Shown: positions 8,103-15,897, numbered from the stretch's first letter. The stretch: 64,000 nucleotides of DNA from Planctomycetota bacterium (GCA_029259775.1 JAJDEN010000037.1:33609-97608); one strand, 5' to 3'. Notes: generated from the letters alone by a model not told the origin. Numbers and translations are program-made.

Positions 8103-8765
8103 CTAGGCGTCGCCGTCGGCATCCGCGTCGGCGTCGCCGTCGGCCGTGGCGTCCTCGGCCTCGGCGCTCGCCTCGGCGCTCGCCTCGGCGTCGGCCTCGT
8201 CGGCCTCGCTGATGTCACCGCCCTGGGGCACGGCGCAGATCGCGATCAACGTGAGCGGCTCTTCTGTGAGCGTCACGCCCTCGCCGGCAACGATGTCGCC
8301 CACGGTGATGTGGTCGCCGAGGCTCATCTCGTTGATGTCGATCACGTAGCTGGCCGGCAGGTTCTTCGGCGTCGCGCGCACGTGGATGGACGGCTTGACG
8401 ACCTGGAACACGCCGCCTTCGCTTTCGCCCTTGGCGCGGCCCTTGAAGGTCACCGGCACCTCGGTGTCGACCTCGACATCGGCGTCGACGCGAACGAAGT
8501 CGATGTGGAGGATGCTCTCGCTCACGACGTCCATCTGCATCTCGCGCAGGATGGCGGGGCGTGTCTCGTCGCCCAGCCGAAGCTCGACCAGGTGGGAGCC
8601 CGTCTTCAGGAACCGGTTCACCTCGCTCGTCGAGATCGTGAGCGCCAGATTGCGGCGGTTCATGCCGTACAGGACCGCGGGGATGTTGCCGGCGCGGCGC
8701 AGACGGTTCGAGTTGGAGGTCCCGAGCGCTTCGCGCGGGCTGACCTCGATCTGGATGAATTCCAT
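8103..8765 (-). CDS. rplY: 50S ribosomal protein L25 (general stress protein CTC type)
   Basis: L25/CTC proteins bind 5S rRNA. Start ATG 8765 gives MEFIQIEVSPREALGTSNSN, with GGAG about 8 nt upstream. The first ~95 residues are the 5S-binding L25 domain (RRAGNIPAVLYG) and residues ~95-185 the TL5/CTC C-terminal beta domain (IHIDFVRVDADVEVDTEVPVTF...). The 220-aa protein ends in about 35 residues made almost only of Asp, Ala and Glu, an acidic low-complexity tail. It lies between prs and pth, its usual neighbours. Confidence 0.95.
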   Translation of the reverse strand: MEFIQIEVSPREALGTSNSNRLRRAGNIPAVLYGMNRRNLALTISTSEVNRFLKTGSHLVELRLGDETRPAILREMQMDVVSESILHIDFVRVDADVEVDTEVPVTFKGRAKGESEGGVFQVVKPSIHVRATPKNLPASYVIDINEMSLGDHITVGDIVAGEGVTLTEEPLTLIAICAVPQGGDISEADEADAEASAEASAEAEDATADGDADADADGDA

Positions 8766-8877
8766 GGCATGGGCTCCGGTGACCGCCGGGAACAGCGGCA
8801 CAGTCCAGAAACGTTACCGTCAGTGGCGCGCGGGGCCAGAAGCGGCGGGACCGCCGATCCGCGCCCGTGCCCGGATC

Positions 8878-9825
8878 CTAGTCGGTCCTTGAGAACAGGA
8901 CGCTGAGGCTCTGCTCGGTATGGACGCGCATGATGGCCTCGGCCAGCAGCGGGGCGATGCGCAGGACGGTCAGGTTGGGCAGGCCCGTGGGATCCACCGG
9001 GATCGTGTCCGTGACCACGATCTCCTCGACCGGGGCGTCGCGCAGCCGTTCGCGGGCCGGGCCGCAGAGGACGGCGTGCGTGGCGGCGATGCGGACGCTG
9101 ATGGCCCCGCCTTCCGCGCAGACCCGGGCCGCCTCGGTGATGGAGCCGGCGGTGGAGATCATGTCGTCGATCAGGAGGACGTTACGGTCCTTCACATCAC
9201 CGATGACGGCCCCCACCGCGACCTCGTGGCCGCTCAGGCGGCGCTTGTCCACGATGGCCAGCTGGCCGCCGAGGCGGTTCGCGTAGCCGCGAGCCATCTT
9301 GGAGGAGCCGACGTCCGGCGCGACGACAGTCAGGTTCTCGAGGCCCTGGCTGAGGAAGTGGCGCACGAGGACCGGCGACGAGTAGAGGTGGTCGACCGGA
9401 ACGTCGAAGAAGCCCTGGATCTGGGCCGCGTGGAGGTCGACCGTCAGGACACGATCGGCGCCGGCCTTGGTGAGCAGGTTCGCCACGAGCTTGGCGGTGA
9501 TCGGCACGCGCCCCTCGTCCTTGCGGTCCTTGCGGGCGTAGCCGAAGTACGGGATCACGACCGTGATGCGCATGGCCGAAGCCCGTCGCGCGGCGTCGAT
9601 CATGATCAGCAGCTCGACGAGATTGTCGTTCACGGGCGGGCAGGTCGATTGGACGAGGAACACGTCAGCGCCGCGCACGTTGGCGGTGATCTGGACGTCG
9701 ATCTCGCCATCGGGGAAGCGACCGATGCGGGCCGGCGTCGGCTGCACGCTGAGCTCGCGCGCGATGTCCGCGGCGAGATCCGGCGTGGCGTTGCCTGTGA
9801 TCAGTTCGAGACTGCGCTGGCTCAT
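8878..9825 (-). CDS. prs: Ribose-phosphate pyrophosphokinase (PRPP synthetase)
   Basis: Prs makes 5-phosphoribosyl-1-diphosphate from ribose 5-phosphate and ATP for purine, pyrimidine, His, Trp and NAD synthesis. The 315-aa length is typical. Seen in order: RFPDGEIDVQ (flexible loop region), PYFGYARKDRKDEGR, the catalytic-loop HAAQIQGFFDVPVDHLYSSP, and the PRPP-binding NVLLIDDMISTAGSI. The start codon overlaps the glmU stop by 4 nt (ATGA), so the two are translationally coupled. glmU-prs-rplY-pth is a widespread operon order. Confidence 0.97.
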   Translation of the reverse strand: MSQRSLELITGNATPDLAADIARELSVQPTPARIGRFPDGEIDVQITANVRGADVFLVQSTCPPVNDNLVELLIMIDAARRASAMRITVVIPYFGYARKDRKDEGRVPITAKLVANLLTKAGADRVLTVDLHAAQIQGFFDVPVDHLYSSPVLVRHFLSQGLENLTVVAPDVGSSKMARGYANRLGGQLAIVDKRRLSGHEVAVGAVIGDVKDRNVLLIDDMISTAGSITEAARVCAEGGAISVRIAATHAVLCGPARERLRDAPVEEIVVTDTIPVDPTGLPNLTVLRIAPLLAEAIMRVHTEQSLSVLFSRTD

Positions 9826-11150
9826 GACGCTTGCTCCTCTTCGGACGCTCGCTCGGATCGCGGGGCCAGGACACGCGCCGGTACACCGACGGCGGTCGCC
9901 CCCTCCGGCACGCCATCCTCGGGCAGGATGACGGCGTTGGCCCCTGTGGTCCCACCGCGACCGACCTCGACCGGCGCGACGAGAATCGTGCCGGACCCAA
10001 TCGACGCTGCGGGACCGATGATCGTGCGGTGCTTGCGCTTGCCGTCGTAGTTGGCCGTGACGACGCCACAGCCGACGTTGGCGCCTGCCCCGACCTCGGC
10101 GTCACCGAGGTAGGTCAGGTGCTTGGCCTTCGCGCCCGGACCGATCGTGGAGGTCTTCACCTCGACGAAGTTGCCGATGACGGCGCCCGCCTCCAGGACG
10201 GTCCCGCCGCGCAGACGGGCAAACGGGCCCACCTGGGCGCCTGTCGCGATGCGGCACCCTGTGCCGATGTGCGTGAACGGGTGGATGGTCGCGCCGGCGG
10301 CGATCTCGACGTCGGCTTCGATGATCGTCGTGTCGGGGTCCGTGACCCGCACGCCGGCGCGCATGTGGGCGCTCGTGATCCGGCGGCGCATGACGGCTAC
10401 GGCGGAGGCGACGTCGTCCCAGTCGTTCACGCCCAACAGGGCGCGGGGTTCGGGCGCGGCCACCGCGGCGACGGTGCCTCCCGCGGAGGCAATGCCTTCG
10501 ATCGCGTCCGTCAGGTATTCCTCGCCTTGGTCGTTGTCCGTGGACAGGGCGGCCAGCGCTCGCCGCAGCCCGGCGGCTTCGAAGGCGTAGAGTCCCGTGT
10601 TGAACTCCGTGATCGCCAGCTCCGCTGGCGTCGCGTCGCGCGCCTCGGCGATCCGGGCGAACGCGCCCGCGCTGTCCCGCACGATGCGGCCGAGCAGCCC
10701 GGGCTCCGCGGTGACGCCGCTGAGGACGGTCGCCGCGGCGCCGGCCGGCGGGTGGGCGGCAAGCAGCCCCTCGAGATCCTCGGTGCGCAGCTGCGGCACG
10801 TCGCCATAGACGACGAGCACGGCGCCTGCGAAGCCGGGCAGCGCGTCGAGGGCCAGGCGCGCGGCGTGGCCCGTGCCGTTTTGGGGCTCTTGGCGTACGG
10901 GGGTGGCCTCGGGCCACCGCGCGGCGAGCCAGGTCTCGACGTCATGGCCACGGTGTCCGGTCACGACGACGGTGTGGGTCGCGCCCAGCGGTGCGACGGC
11001 GCGGCGGACGTGCTCGAGCAGCGGCAGGCCGAGGCAATCGAGCAGCGCCTTGGGCGGCAGGTCGGTGGACGCGCTCAGACGCGTGCCCTTGCCCCCGGCG
11101 AGGACAAGGACGGCGAGGGCGTCGTGTGTGGCCGCGGCTTCCCCGGTCAT
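9822..11150 (-). CDS. glmU: Bifunctional GlmU: GlcN-1-P acetyltransferase / GlcNAc-1-P uridylyltransferase
   Basis: GlmU makes UDP-GlcNAc for peptidoglycan and LPS. Start ATG 11150 has AAGGAG 11 nt upstream. The 442-aa protein has an N-terminal nucleotidyltransferase domain (VLVLAGGKGTRLSAS; QNGTGHAARLAL; VYGDVPQL; EFNTGLYAF). This is followed by a left-handed beta-helix of hexapeptide repeats with acetyltransferase residues (RLRGGTVLEAGAVIGNFVEVK, KAKHLTYLGDAEVG, NYDGKRKHRTIIG). The N-terminal domain is slightly divergent (GTRLSAS rather than GTRMxS). The stop overlaps the prs start. A peptidoglycan or LPS precursor role fits the presence of a lytic transglycosylase and BamA in the window. 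Confidence 0.92.
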   Translation of the reverse strand: MTGEAAATHDALAVLVLAGGKGTRLSASTDLPPKALLDCLGLPLLEHVRRAVAPLGATHTVVVTGHRGHDVETWLAARWPEATPVRQEPQNGTGHAARLALDALPGFAGAVLVVYGDVPQLRTEDLEGLLAAHPPAGAAATVLSGVTAEPGLLGRIVRDSAGAFARIAEARDATPAELAITEFNTGLYAFEAAGLRRALAALSTDNDQGEEYLTDAIEGIASAGGTVAAVAAPEPRALLGVNDWDDVASAVAVMRRRITSAHMRAGVRVTDPDTTIIEADVEIAAGATIHPFTHIGTGCRIATGAQVGPFARLRGGTVLEAGAVIGNFVEVKTSTIGPGAKAKHLTYLGDAEVGAGANVGCGVVTANYDGKRKHRTIIGPAASIGSGTILVAPVEVGRGGTTGANAVILPEDGVPEGATAVGVPARVLAPRSERASEEEQAS

Positions 11151-11202
11151 GGGATGCGAGGCTCCTTCTCGGCGTAGTGGAGTGGGCCGAGGCCCGCGTG
11201 GA

Positions 11203-11412
11203 TCAGTCGCGGCCGCGGACGGCGAGGAGGACGAGGGCGAGGCCCCCGAAGATGCCGGGACCGTAGGTGAAGATCTTGGCGTACCAGTCCGCGCCGAGCG
11301 TATCGACCCACCAGCTCTGGTACTCGAGCAGCGTATCGGCCGGCAGGAAGAGGTGCGGTCCGTAGAGCGCCAGCGCGGCGCCACCGAGGATGAAAGCGAT
11401 CAGTCTGCCCAT
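11203..11412 (-). CDS. Small predicted inner-membrane protein upstream of glmU
   Basis: A 69-aa protein starting at ATG 11412 with GGAGG 8 nt upstream. It has two likely membrane segments, GRLIAFILGGAALALYG (2-18) and FTYGPGIFGGLALVLLAV (about 48-65), joined by an acidic and aromatic loop (EYQSWWVDTLGADWYAK), and ends RGRD. I do not recognise a family. It precedes glmU by 52 bases on the same strand and probably shares its transcript. The good ribosome-binding site and membrane-helix pattern argue that it is real. Confidence 0.65.
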   Translation of the reverse strand: MGRLIAFILGGAALALYGPHLFLPADTLLEYQSWWVDTLGADWYAKIFTYGPGIFGGLALVLLAVRGRD

Positions 11413-11636
11413 GGCGCTGCCTCCGGTCAGGCCTCGGACGAGGTCCTGTGGGGTACTGAACCAGAGCGACGGCCCCAGGGGAAGGGAGAACCCCCCAGGC
11501 GGGGTTGGTCGGGGTGCGTAGATCGGCGCGGGAGTGCCCGTGAGAGGTGGTGCGGGTGTTGCTGGTGTGGGTGCGGGTGCGCTCGTGGGCGTGGTTGCCT
11601 GTCCGTGTCGGCGTCGGTGAGGGAGGGAGCGCCGGA

Positions 11637-11654
11637 GCCAGCGCGCGAGCTGGC
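11637..11654. repeat. Hairpin GCCAGC/GCTGGC
   Basis: 6-bp perfect stem, 6-nt loop; first hairpin of the cluster. Confidence 0.45.
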
Positions 11655-11691
11655 GAGCGCGCATCGGCGTGCCCATGTGCCGTGGGCCCCG

Positions 11692-11708
11692 CGCGACGGA
11701 ACGTCGCG
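11692..11708. repeat. Hairpin CGCGACG-GAA-CGTCGCG
   Basis: 7-bp perfect stem with GNRA-like GAA tip, in the cluster upstream of the first 43-nt repeat. Confidence 0.5.
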
Positions 11709-11721
11709 TGGGAGGCCGCCC

Positions 11722-11764
11722 GTCGTGAGGAGGGTCTTACCCGACGATCGATGGCACCGGCTTC
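11722..11764. repeat. 43-nt direct repeat, copy 1
   Basis: Identical to 12001-12043 over 43 bases (begins GTCGTGAGGAGGG, ends CACCGGCTTC). The identity extends 8 more bases leftwards with one mismatch. Each copy runs into a CTTC... hairpin. Confidence 0.8.
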
Positions 11765-11874
11765 GCCCGTGCTCCGCACGGGCGAAGGTGACGATCGATG
11801 GCACCGGCTTCGCCCGTGCTCCGCAGGGGCGAAGGTATCGATGGCACCGGCTTCGCCCGTGCTCCGCCGAGGCG
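11743..11874. repeat. Three tandem ~47-nt units each carrying a CTTCGCCCGTG arm
   Basis: Units at 11743-11789, 11790-11836 and 11837-11874 share ATCGATGGCACCGGCTTCGC and CCGTGCTCCGC. Unit 1 folds into a perfect 11-bp hairpin (11761-11771 with 11777-11787), unit 2 has one mismatch, and unit 3 has lost the second arm. Confidence 0.75.
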
Positions 11875-11897
11875 CCGCCTACTTCGGGGGTGCGACC

Positions 11898-11999
11898 GCA
11901 GCGCTTGCGCTGCCTGGTCGCGAGGGGGCGGAGCCCCCTGGAGGAGTAACCACAGGTGCTCGGCGCGGCTTCGCGCCGATGGCGGCCTGCAAGGCCGCC
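11898..11999. repeat. Run of four perfect hairpins
   Basis: GCAGCGC/GCGCTGC (11898-11913, loop TT), AGGGGGC/GCCCCCT (11923-11939, loop GGA), CGGCGCG/CGCGCCG (11961-11978, loop GCTT) and GGCGGCCT/AGGCCGCC (11981-11999, loop GCA). All stems are unbroken and loops are 2-4 nt. Confidence 0.65.
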
Positions 12000-12000
12000 G

Positions 12001-12069
12001 GTCGTGAGGAGGGTCTTACCCGACGATCGATGGCACCGGCTTCTCCGTGCTCGTCAGAGCACGGAGAAG
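12001..12069. repeat. 43-nt direct repeat copy 2 with 13-bp hairpin
   Basis: Copy of 11722-11764 followed by a perfect 13-bp stem CTTCTCCGTGCTC (12040-12052) / GAGCACGGAGAAG (12057-12069), loop GTCA. Its stem sequence differs from unit 1 of the tandem set, yet both pair perfectly. It ends one base from the 3' end of tRNA-Gln, so on the minus strand it could end the tRNA transcript, though no T run follows. Confidence 0.7.
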
Positions 12070-12070
12070 G

Positions 12071-12146
12071 TGGTTCCCCGGGGAGGACTCGAACCCCCAA
12101 CATTCAGAATCAAAATCTGCTGTGCTACCAATTGCACCACCGGGGA
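12071..12146 (-). tRNA. tRNA-Gln (anticodon TTG)
   Basis: 76-nt cloverleaf with encoded CCA. Acceptor TCCCCGG pairs with CCGGGGA, the D stem is GTGC/GCAC, the anticodon loop is TTTTGAA with anticodon TTG (reads CAA), and the T arm is GGGGG-TTCGAGT-CCTCC. The top anticodon-stem pair is G-A. It lies 18 bases upstream of... on the coding strand it follows cinA, so it may be processed from the tatC-ychF-cinA transcript or have its own promoter inside cinA. Confidence 0.93.
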
Positions 12147-12164
12147 ACGGTGACCGCGCAGATC

Positions 12165-13418
12165 CTACCGGGCACCTGGCTCGACGCTCTGAATCGCCCG
12201 CCGCACCAGATCCAGCGCCCGCACCGAGGCAAGCCGCTGCACCATCTCGCGCGGATGCGGCAAGCTCAGCTCGAGCACCTCCGTCGCGCGGCCCTCCATG
12301 GCCATGGCCACATAGACCCGCCCCGCCGGAATCGGCGCCCGGCCCCGTTGGTAGAGCGGACCCGGGCCCGCCGTGCCGGTCGTCGCGACCGCCACATCGA
12401 CGCCGGCCTCCGCGCGCGCTCCCTCGGCCATCGCCGCGGCGACCTCCGCCGAGACGACGCCATGGGCCTCGATGAGTTCCTCGTCGACCCGCACCCGGGC
12501 CGTCTTCTGCTCGGTCGCGTAGGTGATCCAGCCGACCGGATAGACGGCGGTCGCCCCGGGCACGCGCGTGATCATGCGCGCGATGAGGCCGCCCGTGACC
12601 GACTCAGCGCTCGCTAGGCGCCAGCCGCGCGCCGCGAGTTCCCGCACGACGACGTGCTCGATGCGGCCGCCCTCTGGTGGGTCGAATACGTCCGCACCGA
12701 GGCGCTCGCGCGTCTCCGCCTCCGCCGCCGCGACGCGTGCCGACGCATCCTCGCCCGTCGCGCGATAGCGCAGCTCGACCTCGCCGTCGTGGGGGTAGGA
12801 CGCCGTCGTCACCGCCGCCAACGAGGCGGCGCCTTCGAGCCGCCGGGCGACCTCGCCCTCGGGCACACCCGCCACCCAGACCACGGCCTCGGCGGCCGGC
12901 ACGCCCGACTCGAGAGCTCCAAGTACGTGCGCTTCGATCATCGATCGCCACTCGCGCGGTACGCCCGGGAAGGCAAACACCCGCGCGCCGGCGATTTCCA
13001 GGGCGAGGCCGGGCGCGACACCGACGGCGTTCGGCAGCCAGCGTCCGCCCTCGGGCACGAGCGCCTGACGACGCTCCGCAGCGCCGGGAACGCGGTCGCG
13101 ACTCGTGAGGCAGTCCTGAATCGCCTGCCAGGCGTCCTCATCGTGCACCAGCTCGACACCCGCTGCGGCCGCGAGGGCCTCCCGCGTCATGTCGTCCTCG
13201 GTCGGGCCGAGGCCGCCGCTCAGCACGACGAGGTCGGCCTCGGCCGCCGCAGCCTGCACGGCGCGCGTGAGCACATCGAGATCGTCGCCCACGACGTGCA
13301 GGCCCAGCAGGTGGACACCGCGCGCGGCGAAGCGCTGGGCCAGCCAGAGGCCGTTTCGATCGCGTCGATCCCCCGACAGCAGCTCATCGCCCACCACCAG
13401 GATCACGGCGCGCGTCAT
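12165..13418 (-). CDS. cinA: CinA-family protein (MoaB-like domain plus NMN amidase PncC domain)
   Basis: CinA proteins join an N-terminal MoaB/MogA-like domain (COG1058, ADP-ribose/NAD pyrophosphatase in some members) to a C-terminal nicotinamide-mononucleotide amidase (PncC). The 417-aa protein begins AVILVVGDELLSGDRRDRNG with the LSGGLGPTEDD motif near 70 typical of the first domain. The second domain has LASAESVTGGLIARMI with the SVTGG signature, and TTGTAGPGP. It therefore likely recycles pyridine nucleotides. ATG 13418 overlaps the ychF stop by one base (TGATG), so translation is coupled. A competence role is only historical for the family. Confidence 0.92.
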   Translation of the reverse strand: MTRAVILVVGDELLSGDRRDRNGLWLAQRFAARGVHLLGLHVVGDDLDVLTRAVQAAAAEADLVVLSGGLGPTEDDMTREALAAAAGVELVHDEDAWQAIQDCLTSRDRVPGAAERRQALVPEGGRWLPNAVGVAPGLALEIAGARVFAFPGVPREWRSMIEAHVLGALESGVPAAEAVVWVAGVPEGEVARRLEGAASLAAVTTASYPHDGEVELRYRATGEDASARVAAAEAETRERLGADVFDPPEGGRIEHVVVRELAARGWRLASAESVTGGLIARMITRVPGATAVYPVGWITYATEQKTARVRVDEELIEAHGVVSAEVAAAMAEGARAEAGVDVAVATTGTAGPGPLYQRGRAPIPAGRVYVAMAMEGRATEVLELSLPHPREMVQRLASVRALDLVRRAIQSVEPGAR

Positions 13419-14494
13419 CACACAGCGCTCCGGATGTGCACGACGTCGCCGTCTTGGACCACGTAGTCCTTCGGCTCCAGGCGGATCCCGTTGCGCGCCT
13501 TGAGCTCACGCATGTCGCCTGCTTCCAGCAGGTCCTCGTGCGGGAACACCTCCGCCCGGACGAAGCCGCGGGCGAGGTCGGTGTGGATCTTGCCGGCGGC
13601 TGTGACGGCGCTGTCGCCCGCCTGGATGGTCCAAGCACGCACCTCATCCTCGCCAACGGTGAAGAAGGAACGCAGCCCCACGGCCCCGTAGACGTCGCGC
13701 ACGAAGCGATCGGCGGCCGTGGACTCGATGCCGAACTCCTCCATGAAGGCGGGCCGGTCCTCGGCATCCATGGCATTGAGCTCGGCGTCGATCTGCGCGT
13801 CCATCGAGGTCACCGCCTGCATCGTGATCGCCGTGCCGTCGGCGAAGTCGGCCGGCGCCTCGTCGGCGCCGTTGAACAGCACGAGCATCGGCTTGAGGGT
13901 GAAGAACTGGAAGCTGCGGATGCGCTTCTCCGTGAGCTCGTCGATCTCGAGGTCGGCGAGGTCCTTGCCCTCCTCGAAGTACGCCAGGCAGCGCTCGAGC
14001 ACGCTGAGCTCGAGCTTGTCCTCGGCGGCGGTCTTCGTGCGCTTGGCCACGCTGTCCCGCAGCTTCTCGGCGCGCTTCTCCGCGATGATGAAGTCGGAGG
14101 TGACCATCTCGTCGACGAGGCGCGCCAGGTCGGCCTTGGCGTCGGCTGCGGCGCGTTCGTAGGGGTAGAGATCGCTGCGGAAGTCGCGCACGACGAGCAC
14201 GTACGCGTCCGCGTCGCGCAGCTTCGACAGGAGGCGCCCGCGCCGCTCGCGGTCGCCCTCGGTCGTACCGGGCGGCAGGCCGGGCGGGTCCCAGACCTCG
14301 AGGCCCGCGGGCGTGTACTTCTTCGGCGTGAAGATCTCGCGGCAGGCCTCGAGGCGCGGATCGTGCACCTTCACGACCTGCACGTGTGTCTCGGTCTGCA
14401 GCACGCCGGCCGGCGCCTCGACGGGCGTTTCAGCAATGGCGTTGAAGACCGTGGTCTTCCCCGCCCCCTGGAGTCCAAGCAGTGCGATGCGCAT
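13418..14494 (-). CDS. ychF: YchF/Obg-like ATPase-GTPase
   Basis: YchF is a P-loop NTPase of the Obg family, usually favouring ATP and acting on ribosomes and in stress control. The 358-aa protein has Walker A GLQGAGKTT (7-15), a G3 region LEVWDPPGLPPG, a coiled-coil insertion (about 125-200) and a C-terminal TGS-type domain (GKIHTDLARGFVRAEVFPHEDLLEAG...NGIRLEPKDYVVQDGDVVHIR). The G4 region reads LVLFNGADE rather than the NxxE form of typical YchF, so nucleotide preference is uncertain. The G3 and switch regions also differ from E. coli YchF, so this may be a divergent paralogue. It is co-directional with tatC and coupled to cinA. Confidence 0.85.
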   Translation of the reverse strand: MRIALLGLQGAGKTTVFNAIAETPVEAPAGVLQTETHVQVVKVHDPRLEACREIFTPKKYTPAGLEVWDPPGLPPGTTEGDRERRGRLLSKLRDADAYVLVVRDFRSDLYPYERAAADAKADLARLVDEMVTSDFIIAEKRAEKLRDSVAKRTKTAAEDKLELSVLERCLAYFEEGKDLADLEIDELTEKRIRSFQFFTLKPMLVLFNGADEAPADFADGTAITMQAVTSMDAQIDAELNAMDAEDRPAFMEEFGIESTAADRFVRDVYGAVGLRSFFTVGEDEVRAWTIQAGDSAVTAAGKIHTDLARGFVRAEVFPHEDLLEAGDMRELKARNGIRLEPKDYVVQDGDVVHIRSAV

Positions 14495-14548
14495 GCGCGC
14501 ACGATACGGCCTCGCGACCGAGGCGAAACAATCGTGCAGGGCGGTCGG

Positions 14549-15469
14549 CTACTTGCCCGGCGGCGGGGAGGCCCCCGGATCGGCGGGCGCTTCCTTCTTG
14601 GGCTCTTCCTGGCCGAACATGTCGACGGCCAGTTCGTTGAGCTGGTCGCGGTACATGAGCATGGCGACGAAGACGGCCGCGGCGATCACGATCGGCCACG
14701 CCTTCCAGAGACGGAAGACCTCCGCGTTCTCGCCCACGAAGCGCCCGCCCCAGATGCCCAGGAAGTAGAGACCCACGACAGGGATGGCCATGACGATCTG
14801 CGTCACCGGGCTCGGGTCCGTCAGGATCATCCCGAGGATGAAGGCCAGCACGACGGCCCAGCGCCAGCCCTTCACGAAGGTCGCGCGCTCCACGATGCCG
14901 GCGGCCTGCAGGAAGAGCATCACGAGGGGCAGCTGGAAGACCAGCCCCATGCCGAAGAGCATCGTCAGGCAGGTCGAGAGGTAGCTGGAGAGACGGAACT
15001 CGGTGCCGAGGTTCAGGGCAACGTTCCAACCGATGAGGAAGCGCATGCCGAAGGGGATCAGCAGCATGTAGGCGACGATCAGGCCCAGCGAGAACAGGAT
15101 GAGCGACACCGGAAAGAAGATGCGCACATAGCGCCGTTCGTACTCGTAGAGGCCGGCGGCGATGAAGCCCCACATCTGCCAGAGCACGACGGGCGACACG
15201 AGTACGAACCCGCTCAGGAAGCACATCTTCAAGACCTGCAGGAATCCCTCGCCGGGATCGATGGCCAGGAGCTGCTTGGCCTTCGCCCCGGTGGCGGTGA
15301 CGGCCTCCCGGAAGGGCGCTTCGAGGAGCTCCATGAGCTCCTTGTAGAAGAAGAAGCTCACGAGCATGCCGACGACGATGGCGAGGACCGACCACACGAG
15401 CCTGCGCCGGAGCTCATTGAGATGCTCCGGCAGCGTCATGCGGTGCATGTCGTCTTCGAGGTCGGTCAT
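14549..15469 (-). CDS. tatC: Sec-independent protein translocase TatC
   Basis: TatC is the membrane receptor for twin-arginine signal peptides of folded exported proteins. The 306-aa protein has the N-terminal MTLPEHLNELRRRLVWSV signature, six membrane segments (about 25-43, 85-105, 125-148, 168-188, 205-220 and 224-240), and the conserved first periplasmic loop (PFREAVTA, ...DPGEGFLQVLKM). It is longer than most (about 250) because of an extra hydrophobic segment (WPIVIAAAVFVAMLMY) and a charged Pro-rich tail. No tatA/B is nearby. It lies 54 bases upstream of ychF on the same strand. Confidence 0.95.
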   Translation of the reverse strand: MTDLEDDMHRMTLPEHLNELRRRLVWSVLAIVVGMLVSFFFYKELMELLEAPFREAVTATGAKAKQLLAIDPGEGFLQVLKMCFLSGFVLVSPVVLWQMWGFIAAGLYEYERRYVRIFFPVSLILFSLGLIVAYMLLIPFGMRFLIGWNVALNLGTEFRLSSYLSTCLTMLFGMGLVFQLPLVMLFLQAAGIVERATFVKGWRWAVVLAFILGMILTDPSPVTQIVMAIPVVGLYFLGIWGGRFVGENAEVFRLWKAWPIVIAAAVFVAMLMYRDQLNELAVDMFGQEEPKKEAPADPGASPPPGK

Positions 15470-15649
15470 GGGAGTTGGATCCCGGGCGGGGAGGCGAGGT
15501 CACGCCCAGGATAGCCGCCGCCCCCATGTCGTGGCTGATCCGCCCTGGCGCGCGCCAACAGGCGCCGCTGCGGGCTCGGGCTCGGGCACGGACACGGCGA
15601 TGGGCCCGATCGGCCGTCGTCAGCACTCGCGTAGGGGCGAGGTGGATTG

Positions 15650-15677
15650 GAAGGAGGGGCCCGCAGCCCCTCCTTGC
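15650..15677. repeat. 10-bp hairpin AAGGAGGGGC/GCCCCTCCTT
   Basis: Perfect 10-bp stem with loop CCGCA; no T run on either side. One of several isolated GC-rich palindromes in gaps of this window. Confidence 0.55.
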
Positions 15678-15770
15678 CGGAGCGGCGGACGTGGCGGAGC
15701 CGCGCGCCGCGACGAACATGCCGCGCGGGAGTGCGGAACGAAGGCGGAGGTCGTCGACAAGGGGGGCCCA

Positions 15771-15797
15771 GTCAAAGGCAACGTCAAAGTCAACGTG
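15771..15797 (+). repeat. Dispersed GTCAAAGTCAACGTG repeat, copy A
   Basis: Reads GTCAAAGGCAACGTCAAAGT then CAACGTG. It matches copies at 21309 (minus), 21402 (plus) and 37820 (plus). Each copy is noncoding and near the 3' end of a gene. Confidence 0.7.
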
Positions 15798-15820
15798 CGG
15801 CAGAGGCGCCAGAGCCCACA

Positions 15821-15860
15821 CCCCAAAAAACGCAAAGAGCCCGGCCATGAGGCCGGGCTC
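15821..15860 (-). terminator. Rho-independent terminator of the 565-aa coiled-coil gene
   Basis: Perfect 10-bp stem GAGCCCGGCC/GGCCGGGCTC (15837-15846 with 15851-15860, loop ATGA). On the minus strand it is followed by TTTGCG and a run of six T. It lies 38 bases past the stop of the gene at 15898. Confidence 0.85.
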
Positions 15861-15897
15861 CCGCGAAGTTGAGGTCAGGTCCTCTGACGTCTAGGAC

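Larger units (their letters stand above)
11413..12070. other. Hairpin- and repeat-rich intergenic region beside tRNA-Gln
   Basis: No credible gene lies in these 658 bases. From 11637 to 12069 there are at least eight perfect hairpins with 2-6 nt loops, a 43-nt exact direct repeat (11722-11764 and 12001-12043) and about three tandem units of ~47 nt. The 11413-11636 part is GT-rich on the plus strand (GGGTGCGGGTGCG...) without clear structure. Open frames reading across the region repeat MAPASPVLR only because the DNA repeats. Confidence 0.75.
15470..15897. other. Intergenic region between the coiled-coil gene and tatC
   Basis: No gene in these 428 bases. They hold a 10-bp hairpin (15652-15676 area, AAGGAGGGGC/GCCCCTCCTT), one copy of the GTCAAAGTCAACGTG repeat (15771-15797), a strong terminator (15821-15860) for the gene at 15898, and the GGCACGGACACGG motif near 15585 seen in other gaps. 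The tatC promoter should lie near 15470-15640 but is not recognisable. Confidence 0.6.

Noticed and set aside
11722..12069. CRISPR array
   Set aside because: Repeats are few, irregularly spaced and separated by related rather than unique sequence; no cas gene is near.
11637..12146. Integron or genomic-island attachment site at tRNA-Gln
   Set aside because: No integrase, no attC-like pair and no duplicated tRNA 3' end were found.
11547..12617. Plus-strand open frame with repeated MAPASPVLR peptides, suggestive of a repeat protein
   Set aside because: The peptides come from DNA hairpin repeats, and the frame runs antisense through tRNA-Gln and cinA.
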